Below are positions 1-5,118 of a stretch of DNA of 6,823 nt, in pieces (position 1 is the first letter of the stretch; each line of letters begins with the position of its first letter). Origin of the DNA: Acidimicrobiia bacterium (GTDB lineage Bacteria > Actinomycetota > Acidimicrobiia > Acidimicrobiales > Ilumatobacteraceae); NCBI GenBank assembly GCA_013811855.1, contig JACCUL010000270.1:1-6823 (forward strand), written 5' to 3'. A program made the position numbers and the translations under genes. The notes under the pieces are model-generated. The model saw nothing but the letters and a program-made list of their open reading frames with translations, did not search any database and was not told the DNA's origin.

Positions 1-561
1 CGCGCCAGATGGATCAGGTTCTGCACGTCGGCGTCCCCGAGCTCGATCGTGGCCACCGGCCGCTCCGCGGAGCGCTCGACCGAGGCGCCTTTGATCACGC
101 ACGGGTTTCCGGGCGATCAGGCCGTCCTCGAGGGCCGTGGCGCAGATGGCGTGGAGGAGCCGGTACGCCTTCGAGATCGTCGACGCGCCGGGGTGGCCGG
201 CGTTGATGAGGCCGGCCAGGAGCGGACCTTGGCCGGCGTGATCGCCGCCAGCTCGGCCGCGCCCGGCGTCAGCAGGATGTGCAGCTGAGCAGGCTGCGGT
301 ACAGCTCCTGGCTGCGCGGACGGAGGTTCGGTCGATCGGCCAGCCACTGCGCCGAGTAGTCCGAGAGCATGACTTCACCCGCGGCCGGATCGATCCACAT
401 ACCGCGCTCGAGGGTCGACGGGTTGCACGGCCGAGCCACACGGCGAGGCCCTCGGTGCGGAACGTCGACGGCGCCGTGTGCCAGTGGCCGGGGACTTGGT
501 CGCGCGCTCGGTACTTGCCGGACGGCAACATGCGGACACTTCCCCAACGACTGCGGGCCAC
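1..561 (-). pseudogene. Tyrosine recombinase (phage/ICE integrase) pseudogene, N-terminal half, runs off left edge
   Basis: Pieces of an actinobacterial tyrosine integrase can be read in order on the minus strand but in shifting frames. From a GTG at 559-561 comes an arm-binding N-terminus (SVRMLPSGKYRARDQ, then HTAPSTF). Next is the core-binding domain start (LERGMWIDPAAGEV, DYSAQWLADRPNLRPRSQELYRSLL), then LHILLTPGAAELAAITPAKVRSW, then GASTISKAYRLLHAICATALEDGLIARKP, then CVIKGASVERSAERPVATI. Frame changes fall near 424, 286, 216 and at an extra A within 106-108, so no full product can be made. The catalytic R-H-R-Y domain would lie left of position 1. No convincing Shine-Dalgarno precedes the GTG. 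The order and identity of the pieces make the family assignment firm. The exact start is inferred. Confidence 0.88.
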
Positions 562-660
562 GACGCACGTACCGATTTCGTTGTGGCCAGACGGCCTTCA
601 GACCGGATATCCACACGCTGTGGACACTCAGAATGGCCATCTAGCTGGGACTTCGGAGAG

Positions 661-701
661 AGCGGATGAGGGGAATCGAACCCCCGTATTCAGCTTGGGA
701 A
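661..701 (-). other. 3' half of tRNA-Gly(CCC): att-site scar of an integrative element
   Basis: Read on the minus strand, this begins with the anticodon loop TTCCCAA (CCC anticodon) and the 3' side of the anticodon stem (GCTGA). It continues with a T-arm (GGGGG, loop TTCGATT, CCCCT) and the 3' acceptor strand CATCCGC plus discriminator T at 661. The 5' half is missing: the bases before the loop (CGAGA) cannot pair with GCTGA, and no D-arm follows further upstream. Integrases that use tRNA genes commonly carry the 3' half from the anticodon loop onwards as their att core. The tRNA is restored at one end of the element and a fragment like this is left at the other. CCA is not encoded. The tRNA identity is read directly; the role as attR/attL is inferred from this and the adjacent integrase remains. 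Confidence 0.82.
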
Positions 702-706
702 TCTCG

Positions 707-727
707 AAAAAAGGCCCTGTGAGCAGG
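707..727 (-). terminator. Weak terminator-like hairpin next to the att scar
   Basis: On the minus strand CCTG, a four-base loop and CAGG (716-727) are followed after GCC by six Ts (707-712). The stem is only 4 bp, so terminator activity is uncertain. It would stop leftward transcription before the att core. Confidence 0.28.
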
Positions 728-804
728 TCTGTTTCGGAATCATCCCAGCTCACGTGCCATTGCGTGTCAGCCGCGATCAGCCGAAAACGGCGAGTTCCAT
801 TCCG

Positions 805-827
805 TTGTGGCACGGATCTGGCACGGC
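805..827 (+). repeat. Direct repeat copy 1 with two TGGCACGG half-sites (putative integrase arm site)
   Basis: This copy begins TTG and contains TGGCACGG twice, 11 bp apart (starts 808 and 819), with ATC between. The same arrangement recurs at 1018-1041 with one extra G. Repeated short direct sites beside a tRNA-derived att core are what arm-type integrase sites look like. The function is inferred. Confidence 0.5.
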
Positions 828-1017
828 CCTTTTTGGCCCATTTTTCGAACCCATGGAGATCTGCTGTGCAGGGAGAGTACGGAGGCCGCAAAGTCGATGC
901 GTCTGCAACCACTCAGATTTGCTCGCTGAGTACGCTTGAGGGCCCTTTGCACAGGCGGCTCGGGTTCGACAGTAGCCCCTGGTTCGACACGATGTCACCC
1001 TGCACCGGACGGCCGGG

Positions 1018-1041
1018 TTGTGGCACGGGATCTGGCACGGC
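1018..1041 (+). repeat. Direct repeat copy 2 with two TGGCACGG half-sites
   Basis: It matches the copy at 805-827 at every base except one inserted G, and its half-sites start at 1021 and 1033. It ends 27 bases from the stop codon of the HEPN pseudogene. Its likely role, inferred only, is an arm-type integrase site from the lost recombination module. Confidence 0.5.
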
Positions 1042-1067
1042 AGCTGCGGGGCCAGCGGGCTCGCCTA

Positions 1068-1441
1068 TCAGTCAGCCACCGGCGACGCGACTGGTCGCTC
1101 GCCGAGGACAGCGACCGCACGACGGGCGGCCTCGACGCACATCGTCGCCTTCGAGCGCGTGAGCGGTTGCGAGCTGTAGTGCGATTGCGTCTTGAGCGGC
1201 AGGAGTCGGCGCAGCTCCTTGGCGACGTCTCGTCCGTCGATGCCCGCGCCGGTGACGAACTGTGCCGCTTGTTCGTGTGGACCCTTCCAGCGTCGACCGA
1301 GGTTCGTCCCGGCCACTGCGTCGGCGGCGTTGAAGTCTCCGATCGCCAGGGAGTGCTCGCGGCGCGGAGATTCTCCTCAGCCTGCCGACAGTGCGTGACG
1401 GCGTCCGCCTTCGTGATGGGCACCGTCTCCTCACGCGCCAT
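1068..1441 (-). pseudogene. HEPN-domain protein of a MNT/HEPN toxin-antitoxin pair, frameshifted
   Basis: This is the HEPN partner of the nucleotidyltransferase encoded immediately upstream. The first frame (ATG 1439-1441) reads MAREETVPITKADAVTHCRQ and AEENLRAA. It then loses register near 1358, and the continuation EHSLAIGDFNAADAVAGT, LGRRWKGPHEQAAQF, LRRLLPLKTQSHYS and VEAARRAVAVL lies in the next frame, ending at tandem stops TGA TAG. This pattern fits the small actinobacterial HEPN proteins of the SAV_6107-like kind. Compared with my memory of that family, the piece between GDFNAA and DAVAG also looks short by some residues. I see no clear R-x4-6-H RNase motif. The start overlaps the upstream gene by 11 bp and has a fair ribosome site (CGAGGTCG); a GTG at residue 7 is an alternative. 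In MNT/HEPN pairs the HEPN protein is usually the toxin, silenced by the nucleotidyltransferase. This copy looks inactive unless the frameshift is a sequencing error. Confidence 0.75.
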
Positions 1442-2024
1442 GGTCGACCTCGGGCGTGTCGACGAGGACGATCGCGTCACGCCGCACCGACGACCACAGA
1501 GCGCCCCTCGCCTTCCTCCGCCCCTCTGCGATCACCAAGGATGGGTTCCGCCCGGTCGCACGTCCGGCGAACCTCGACCAGGCATCGAGCGCAGCGAGCA
1601 AGGCATCGACATCGTCGGCGGGGTCGGCGATCACGGCGACATCAAGATCCGAATCCTCCGTGGCCTCCCCGCGAGCCCACGAGCCGTAGAGCGCCATGTA
1701 GGTCGGCGCCGGTTCGAGCCCGCGTGCAGCCGCTCGAAGTGCCTCGACGGTTCGTTCCCTCGTCCGCTCGATCTCACGGAGCGATTGCGACACGGGGTGC
1801 TCGTCGATCAGCTGGACGAGGTGAGCTCGACCGGCATGGCGACGCTCGACCAGTCCGAGCCGCTCGAGGCCATCGACGACGGTCGCGGCTCGATCCCGAC
1901 TGACGTCTGCTAGCCGGGCAACGTCACTGATCGTCCGCGGCCCGTCGAGGCGCACCAACGCGCCGAGCACCCGGCCTTGTGCGCCCGGGATCAACGTCTC
2001 GATCTCGGCACCAACAGCTGCCAC
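1431..2024 (-). CDS. HTH-fused minimal nucleotidyltransferase (MNT), putative antitoxin of a MNT/HEPN pair
   Basis: A 197-residue protein starting at GTG. Residues about 18-75 form a winged helix-turn-helix (ISDVARLADVSRDRAATVV followed by LERLGLVERR), a likely DNA-binding and autoregulatory module. Residues about 105-180 are a polymerase-beta-type nucleotidyltransferase domain with the signature GSWARGEATEDSDLDVAV: Gly114-Ser115 and the two metal-binding Asp126 and Asp128. In characterised MNT/HEPN systems the MNT transfers AMP onto the HEPN toxin and silences it. The stop overlaps the start of the HEPN gene by 11 bp, suggesting translational coupling. An in-frame TAA lies 9 bases upstream of the GTG, so the start cannot be much further out, and a -10-like TAACAT sits 6 nt before it. 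The gene is intact although its partner is broken. Confidence 0.85.
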   Translation of the reverse strand: MAAVGAEIETLIPGAQGRVLGALVRLDGPRTISDVARLADVSRDRAATVVDGLERLGLVERRHAGRAHLVQLIDEHPVSQSLREIERTRERTVEALRAAARGLEPAPTYMALYGSWARGEATEDSDLDVAVIADPADDVDALLAALDAWSRFAGRATGRNPSLVIAEGRRKARGALWSSVRRDAIVLVDTPEVDHGA

Positions 2025-2067
2025 ATGTCGATGTTACCCGACACATGTCCGATAAATACGACATATG
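2022..2067 (-). promoter_or_regulatory. Putative promoter and operator of the MNT/HEPN unit: three CACATGTC-type half-sites
   Basis: CACATGTC occurs at 2022-2029 and again at 2042-2049, exactly 20 bp apart. GACATATG at 2060-2067 is the inverted form with one mismatch, making an inverted pair with a 10-base A/T-rich centre. On the minus strand a -10-like TAACAT (2031-2036) lies between the first two sites, 6 nt before the GTG start at 2024. A second possible promoter is TTGTCC (2085-2090) with ATATGT (2061-2066), spacer 18. Sites around the -10 and start suggest repression by the HTH of the MNT protein. The repeats are seen; the binding is inferred. Confidence 0.5.
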
Positions 2068-2071
2068 AGGC

Positions 2072-2211
2072 CCTACCCGCCGGCGGACAAGGGCGCCCAG
2101 TGACGGACATCGCTGATCGGCTCGCCCTGCGAGGGCCTCGGCGAGCAGGTCGATCGTCGGCGGCAGGTCGTGCACACGAAGTCTGTTGCCGAGGACGGGT
2201 ACCTGGGGCGC
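2072..2211 (-). other. Possible degraded coding fragment, unknown family
   Basis: Between the operator and the nucleotidyltransferase gene, one minus-strand frame reads protein-like text: VPVLGNRLRVHDLPP, then TIDLLAEALAGRADQ, then LGALVRRRVG. It has strong G/C at third positions and no stop. I recognise no family, there is no clear start, and the frame differs from the neighbouring gene. It may be the remnant of a gene displaced by TA insertion, or chance in high-GC DNA. The rest of 2068-2297 shows nothing else. Confidence 0.22.
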
Positions 2212-2297
2212 CCGGCCGGCGGCGGTAAAGGACGCGCCTACCTGCCGAGGGCCGGTGATCGAGGACGCGCGAGTTGTGAGAGGGCGGCCGCGGCTAT

Positions 2298-2311
2298 CGG
2301 GAGTTCTCCCG
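2298..2311 (-). terminator. Perfect inverted repeat just after the nucleotidyltransferase stop codon
   Basis: CGGGAG, two bases, then CTCCCG forms a perfect 14-nt inverted repeat beginning 1 nt after the stop codon of the nucleotidyltransferase gene. It could fold as a mRNA 3' hairpin. No T run follows on the minus strand, so intrinsic termination is only possible. Confidence 0.4.
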
Positions 2312-2312
2312 C

Positions 2313-2855
2313 TCAGGGACTCCCGTCGTCGTGGAGGCGCTGCTGGAGCTGCATGAGCTCTGGGAGACCATCGCGATCCTTCTCGCGACCGGCGAACTCC
2401 TTCGAAGCGATGATGTCGTCGAGCGAGGCAAGCACGACGGTGAGGTCCCCGACCTCGTAGCGAACAGCGCGTCCGACCAAGTCGTTGTACGTGTGACGCC
2501 CGCCGGCTCGATCGCGCAGCTCGACGAGCAGGTCGAGTGGGCCAGCGTCGGTCATCCACGTCGACGAGCCGAACGCTGCAAGCGTCGCCGCGTTCAGTTG
2601 CACCGGAAGCTGTCGCGCCTCCTCGTCGGTCATCCCGCCAACGCGCAGGCGCGCCTTGAGGTCACGCAGTGCAGCCGAGACTCGTTCGAGGTTCTCGATG
2701 GTGGTGTTCGGGACGCAGTCGACGTCCGCGGTTCGCCGCTGGGCTCCGTAGGCGCGGGCAGCGATTCCGCCGACCAGCAGATACTCGACACCATGGGCGT
2801 CAAGGACAGCCAGGATCAAGTCGGGATCGAACCCGTCGGACCCATCAGCCGTCAC
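2313..2855 (-). CDS. Nucleotidyltransferase of AbiEii/DUF6036-like type, putative toxin
   Basis: A 180-residue protein from a GTG that overlaps the preceding small gene by 11 bp; this coupling is why I choose it over a longer open frame reaching 2939. Residues 18-50 carry the nucleotidyltransferase hallmark: YLLVGGIAARAYGA with Gly29-Gly30, then RTADVDCVP with Asp44 and Asp46. GPLDLLVEL supplies a third acidic residue, Asp108. Near the C-terminus, DLTVVLASLDDIIASK and a run of alternating Lys, Arg and Asp (REKDRDGLPEL) match the end of AbiEii-like and DUF6036-like enzymes. Some relatives are TA toxins that modify tRNA or other targets; the substrate here cannot be read from sequence. All catalytic residues are present and the gene is intact. 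Confidence 0.78.
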   Translation of the reverse strand: MTADGSDGFDPDLILAVLDAHGVEYLLVGGIAARAYGAQRRTADVDCVPNTTIENLERVSAALRDLKARLRVGGMTDEEARQLPVQLNAATLAAFGSSTWMTDAGPLDLLVELRDRAGGRHTYNDLVGRAVRYEVGDLTVVLASLDDIIASKEFAGREKDRDGLPELMQLQQRLHDDGSP

Positions 2856-3027
2856 GAGAGGTGGCTGCCGACCGCTCGGCGTTGATCTCCTCGAGGAACG
2901 CCCGGACCTTGGCAGGCGTGTCGAGGCGTCGCCCGTCACGCGCGATCGGCACGTCGTCGTCCGTGGGGGGCCGATCGCCGGCCAGCTCGCGAGCGGTCTC
3001 GCAGCGCCCGACCACCTTGATGCTCAC
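2845..3027 (-). CDS. Small 60-residue protein, putative antitoxin paired with the nucleotidyltransferase
   Basis: Starts at GTG (3025-3027) with sequence SIKVVGRCETARELAG, then RPPTDDDVPIARDGRRLDTP, then AKVRAFLEEINAERSA. It is hydrophilic and strongly charged, with a C-terminal helix and no recognisable DNA-binding fold. Its last codons overlap the nucleotidyltransferase start by 11 bp, the classic layout of a small antitoxin followed by its toxin. Short proteins with a GR/GRRLDTP-like core often precede such enzymes in actinobacteria (general recollection, not checked). A longer in-frame start at 3075 exists, but a -10-like TACACT sits 6 nt before the chosen GTG, which argues for the short form. 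The antitoxin role is inferred from position and size. Confidence 0.62.
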   Translation of the reverse strand: MSIKVVGRCETARELAGDRPPTDDDVPIARDGRRLDTPAKVRAFLEEINAERSAATSRDG

Positions 3028-3033
3028 GGCACC

Positions 3034-3061
3034 AGTGTACGACCGACCCGTCACACGTCGA
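3034..3061 (-). promoter_or_regulatory. Putative leaderless promoter of the small-protein/nucleotidyltransferase pair
   Basis: On the minus strand TCGACG (3056-3061) and TACACT (3034-3039) are 16 bp apart. TACACT lies 6 nt before the GTG start, so transcription would begin at or next to the start codon. No Shine-Dalgarno is present. Confidence 0.4.
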
Positions 3062-3180
3062 TCGGCCGGGCCCATCTCTGCGCAGCGACGCCCGAGCGGT
3101 GGCGGACGCAGTTCGCGACCTCGGCCCTGCGATCACGGCCGCGCGGTGCCTCACGCTGCATTCGGACGTGTCCAGCGTCG

Positions 3181-3600
3181 TCAACCGTCGGCATGGCATT
3201 CGGTGCAGCGCATGCCGTCCGCCGATCGCTGCGTGGTGGGCTTGATGAGCCAGCAGGTCGAACAGGTGAACGTCTCGATGATCGATCGTCGCGCTTGTAC
3301 CGGCCGTTGCTCGACCTCGTAGAGGAACAGACCTTCGATGCGGCCGTCGTCCAGCGCGACTCGGCCGGCCGGCGTGCGGCGGAGACGGGGTGCGATGTCG
3401 GCGTCGATGGCGGCGAGCAGGTCTCGCAGCCGAGCGGTCCGAGTGTCGGCGTGCACCTCCCAGAGACGTCCGTCGATCTCGACGACTGCGGCGACGGCGC
3501 GGCCATCGCCGAGGCCCGCCTCGTCGTCGGCGCCCACGTACTTCTGATGTCCGACTGCTTCGGCGAGATCGAAGACGCAGTCGTACTCGGTGACTGACAC
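3181..3600 (-). CDS. Hypothetical protein with C-terminal four-cysteine zinc ribbon
   Basis: A 139-residue protein from GTG (3598-3600); TTG at 3607-3609 is an alternative. I do not recognise the first 110 residues, which are acidic and soluble (VTEYDCVFDLAEAVGHQKYV, then VVEIDGRLWEVHADTRTARL). The C-terminal 30 residues hold Cys113-x2-Cys116-x15-Cys132-x2-Cys135 (FTCSTCWLIK and MRCTECHADG), a zinc-ribbon arrangement like that of small actinobacterial DUF4193-type proteins. There is no signal peptide or membrane segment. A -10-like TACGAT sits 8 nt before the start. It is flanked by TA units and has no tightly linked partner: 42 bases to the gene upstream and 153 to the next downstream. Consistent reading frame and family-like motif make it real. 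The function is unknown. Confidence 0.68.
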   Translation of the reverse strand: MSVTEYDCVFDLAEAVGHQKYVGADDEAGLGDGRAVAAVVEIDGRLWEVHADTRTARLRDLLAAIDADIAPRLRRTPAGRVALDDGRIEGLFLYEVEQRPVQARRSIIETFTCSTCWLIKPTTQRSADGMRCTECHADG

Positions 3601-3642
3601 GAACAGCAATCGTAGGAGCGGCCTGGCCAGACCGATGGTGGA

Positions 3643-4143
3643 TCAGCTGGGGTTGGATGCGACGAGCGCGGCGAGTTCGTGGTCGGGGCTGATGTGGCGC
3701 GTGTACAGCGGGCTGCAGGGTGTGTCGGCCAGTCGCATCGAGAGGGCGACGAGGTCGGTTTCGCCGTCTTCGTGGAAGTAGATCTCGCCGAGGAACCGGA
3801 ACTCGTTCATCACGCCGACCACGCTGCGGTTGGCAGTCTTGGTGAGGCGACGCTCGTGCATCTCGTCGAGCTCGGCATCGGTGAAAGTGCGTGGGACCTC
3901 ATGGGCTTGCAGGTTGGCGAGCAGCGCGGTCGGGAACCGGTCGAGCAGGGTGGCGGCGGGCGCGAAGGGGACCAGCACAGGCAGCAGCGTCGTCTCGCTG
4001 ACGAACAGGGCGACTTGCGGCTTCCAGAACAGCACGTTGACGTACCAGTCACCGAGCCTGGTGGTGGAGCGATCGGCGTCGACGGAGCGCGGGACGTTCG
4101 GGATGCGGTCGAGCACCTTCTTCGTGCCGCGGATCACCAACAC
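3643..4143 (-). CDS. DUF6933-type protein of unknown function
   Basis: A 166-residue protein starting at GTG with LVIRGTKKVLDR, followed by TTRLGDWYVNVLFWKPQVAL, FVSETTLLPVLVPFAPAATL, LTKTANRSVVGVMNEF and ending SPDHELAALVASNPS. I recognise this as the family annotated DUF6933, common in actinobacteria and found as a stand-alone gene of about this length. No catalytic function is known to me. The usual N-terminus (M-LVIRGTKK) fixes the start at 4141-4143 and excludes a longer open frame to 4305 whose first 54 residues are low-complexity Pro/Arg/Gly. A -10-like GACACT is 6 nt upstream. It sits between an unrelated zinc-ribbon gene and vapC, with 85 bases to vapC, and is probably transcribed on its own. 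Confidence 0.75.
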   Translation of the reverse strand: MLVIRGTKKVLDRIPNVPRSVDADRSTTRLGDWYVNVLFWKPQVALFVSETTLLPVLVPFAPAATLLDRFPTALLANLQAHEVPRTFTDAELDEMHERRLTKTANRSVVGVMNEFRFLGEIYFHEDGETDLVALSMRLADTPCSPLYTRHISPDHELAALVASNPS

Positions 4144-4228
4144 CAGCAGAGTGTCGCGAACCGAGGATCGTCCGTGTGAGTCGACGCCCGGACACCGACC
4201 GAGCGGGGCGGGTCGCGTAGGTTCGCCG

Positions 4229-4651
4229 TCAGGGGATGGCGGCGGTCGCCAAGTCGCGTGACCGAGCGGCGGCCAGCATGGCTCGATCGCCGGCCACGAC
4301 AACAACCTTCCGCGGCCCCAGCCGCTCGGCGGCTGCGAGGTGCACGGCGTCGTAGGCGCGCAGGGCGTGCTGCTCTGCCAGCTCGCACGCCGAGGTCATG
4401 AGCGCGGGGTCGACCTCGATCCAGTCCACGCTGCCGAGCAGCCGCATCAGGTTCGACTTGGTCGCCCCATGTTGCGATCGGGTCAGCCGTCCAAGGCGCG
4501 CCGCGTGGGCCAACGCGGCGTGCGCTTCGACCTGTGTGAGACGGACGGTGACGACGCGGTCGGCGCCGGTCCACAGCGCGATGGCGGACGGCGTTCCCGG
4601 CTCATCGACGACGAGTGGCACGAGGGCAGAGGTGTCGAAGTAGGCGATCAC
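4229..4651 (-). CDS. vapC: PIN-domain toxin VapC
   Basis: A 140-residue PIN-domain ribonuclease, typically a sequence-specific RNase that cuts tRNA or rRNA and is held inactive by VapB. The metal-binding acidic set is complete: Asp6 in IAYFDTSALVPL, Glu42 in TQVEAHAAL, Asp101 in LRAYDAVHLAAAE and Asp122 in VVVVAGDRAML. Length is normal for the family. It starts at a GTG that overlaps the vapB stop by 4 bp (GTGA), so the two are translationally coupled. No base or residue appears missing, so the toxin should be functional. Confidence 0.92.
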   Translation of the reverse strand: MIAYFDTSALVPLVVDEPGTPSAIALWTGADRVVTVRLTQVEAHAALAHAARLGRLTRSQHGATKSNLMRLLGSVDWIEVDPALMTSACELAEQHALRAYDAVHLAAAERLGPRKVVVVAGDRAMLAAARSRDLATAAIP

Positions 4652-4905
4652 CGTCGCTGCTCGGCCACGAGGTCCGACACCGTGCCGTCCGCCGTCACCG
4701 GTCTCGGCCTCGCGCGCGAAGAGCGTGCTGCAGGGGTCACGATGCCCGCTGCCACGAGCCGATCGATCGTCCGCTCCCCACCGATCGGTGTGATGCGGGC
4801 GATGGCGCGACCGCGGTCAGTGATCACGATCTCGTCACCAGCCTTCACCCGCTCGAGGCACTGGCTCAGGTGATCGCGAAGCGCACGAACGCCCATCTCG
4901 CTCAT
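4648..4905 (-). CDS. vapB: Phd/YefM-family antitoxin VapB
   Basis: An 85-residue antitoxin that binds and blocks the downstream PIN toxin and represses their promoter. The N-terminal half (MSEMGVRALRDHLSQCLERV, then KAGDEIVITDRGRAIARITP) is a clear Phd/YefM DNA-binding and dimer domain. The C-terminal 40 residues, ending VSDLVAEQRR, are the likely flexible toxin-binding tail. The ATG at 4903-4905 gives the family's normal N-terminus. A -10-like TAGTGT lies 6 nt before it with no Shine-Dalgarno, suggesting a leaderless message. A perfect 10-bp palindrome within the promoter is a candidate operator. Confidence 0.9.
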   Translation of the reverse strand: MSEMGVRALRDHLSQCLERVKAGDEIVITDRGRAIARITPIGGERTIDRLVAAGIVTPAARSSRARPRPVTADGTVSDLVAEQRR

Positions 4906-4911
4906 GACGCC

Positions 4912-4942
4912 ACACTAGCGCTCGCAATGTGGCCACAGACAA
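4912..4942 (-). promoter_or_regulatory. Putative vapBC promoter with TGTGGCCACA palindrome
   Basis: On the minus strand TTGTCT (4937-4942) and TAGTGT (4912-4917) are separated by 19 bp, and the start codon follows 6 nt later. The spacer contains the perfect palindrome TGTGGCCACA (4928-4937), which touches the -35 hexamer. That is a plausible VapB operator by position; binding is inferred. Confidence 0.45.
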
Positions 4943-5014
4943 CGGTCGAGAGGCGTCGGGACCGGGTCGCCATTGCGGCTGAGCGCATCGCGACGCGCTC
5001 GACCTTCCCGGCCG

Positions 5015-5086
5015 GTGAACGAGCGCGTCGAGTTCCTCGACCCCGACGACGTCATCGCACTTGCCGAGCGCCTCACCGGCGAGCAA
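5015..5086 (+). pseudogene. Possible N-terminal relic of a Doc/Fic-type toxin
   Basis: Starting at GTG (5015-5017), 24 codons read NERVEFLDPDDV, IALAERL, TGEQ, which resembles the N-terminus of Doc toxins (pattern F-L-D-x-D-D-x-x-x-L-A-x-x-L). After 5086 the frame becomes the antisense of a VapC start and loses all resemblance. The HPFx Fic motif is absent. The match is short and could be chance, but its loss at 5086 coincides with the truncation point of the opposing VapC fragment. Confidence 0.33.
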
Positions 5087-5118
5087 CGGACCCAGGCCGA
5101 GGCGTCGATCAGAATCAT
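5086..5118 (-). pseudogene. VapC (PIN) relic: first 11 residues only
   Basis: ATG at 5116-5118 begins MILIDASAWVR, the standard PIN N-terminus with the first catalytic Asp (Asp5). It overlaps the stop of the preceding VapB relic as ATGA, the usual vapBC junction. Beyond residue 11 no frame continues as a PIN domain: the Glu and later Asp motifs are absent, although the frame stays open to a stop at 4915. Confidence 0.6.

Larger units (their letters stand above)
702..1067. other. Gene-free stretch between the att scar and the HEPN pseudogene
   Basis: No reading frame in this 366-base stretch resembles a protein. In the minus direction an integrase gene would normally end just before an att core of this kind, but I recognise no integrase C-terminus here. 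What can be seen: a small hairpin followed by a T run beside the att scar, two direct copies of a TGGCACGG-containing repeat (805-827 and 1018-1041), one inverted half-copy CGTGCCA (753-759), and A/T runs at 829-846. It looks like the non-coding arm of an attP region whose integrase gene was deleted or replaced. Confidence 0.5.

Noticed and set aside
1..561. Functional integrase made by programmed frameshifting
   Set aside because: There are at least four frame changes without a typical slippery sequence, which indicates decay or sequencing indels.
661..701. Complete tRNA gene
   Set aside because: Only the anticodon loop to the 3' end is present; the D-arm and 5' acceptor strand are missing and the anticodon stem cannot pair.
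455..1162. 235-residue plus-strand open frame
   Set aside because: It spans the integrase relic, the tRNA fragment and the repeat region and has no domain-like sequence.
1340..1365. Programmed -1 frameshift in the HEPN gene
   Set aside because: The bases around the shift (GCGCCGCGAGC) contain no slippery heptamer and no clear stimulatory hairpin.
936..1913. 325-residue plus-strand open frame
   Set aside because: It is antisense to the MNT and HEPN genes, Arg-rich and without family features; long open frames on the opposite strand are expected at this G/C content.
3643..4305. Longer 220-residue version of the DUF6933 protein
   Set aside because: The first 54 residues are low-complexity and the family normally begins at LVIRGTKK, so the start at 4143 is preferred.
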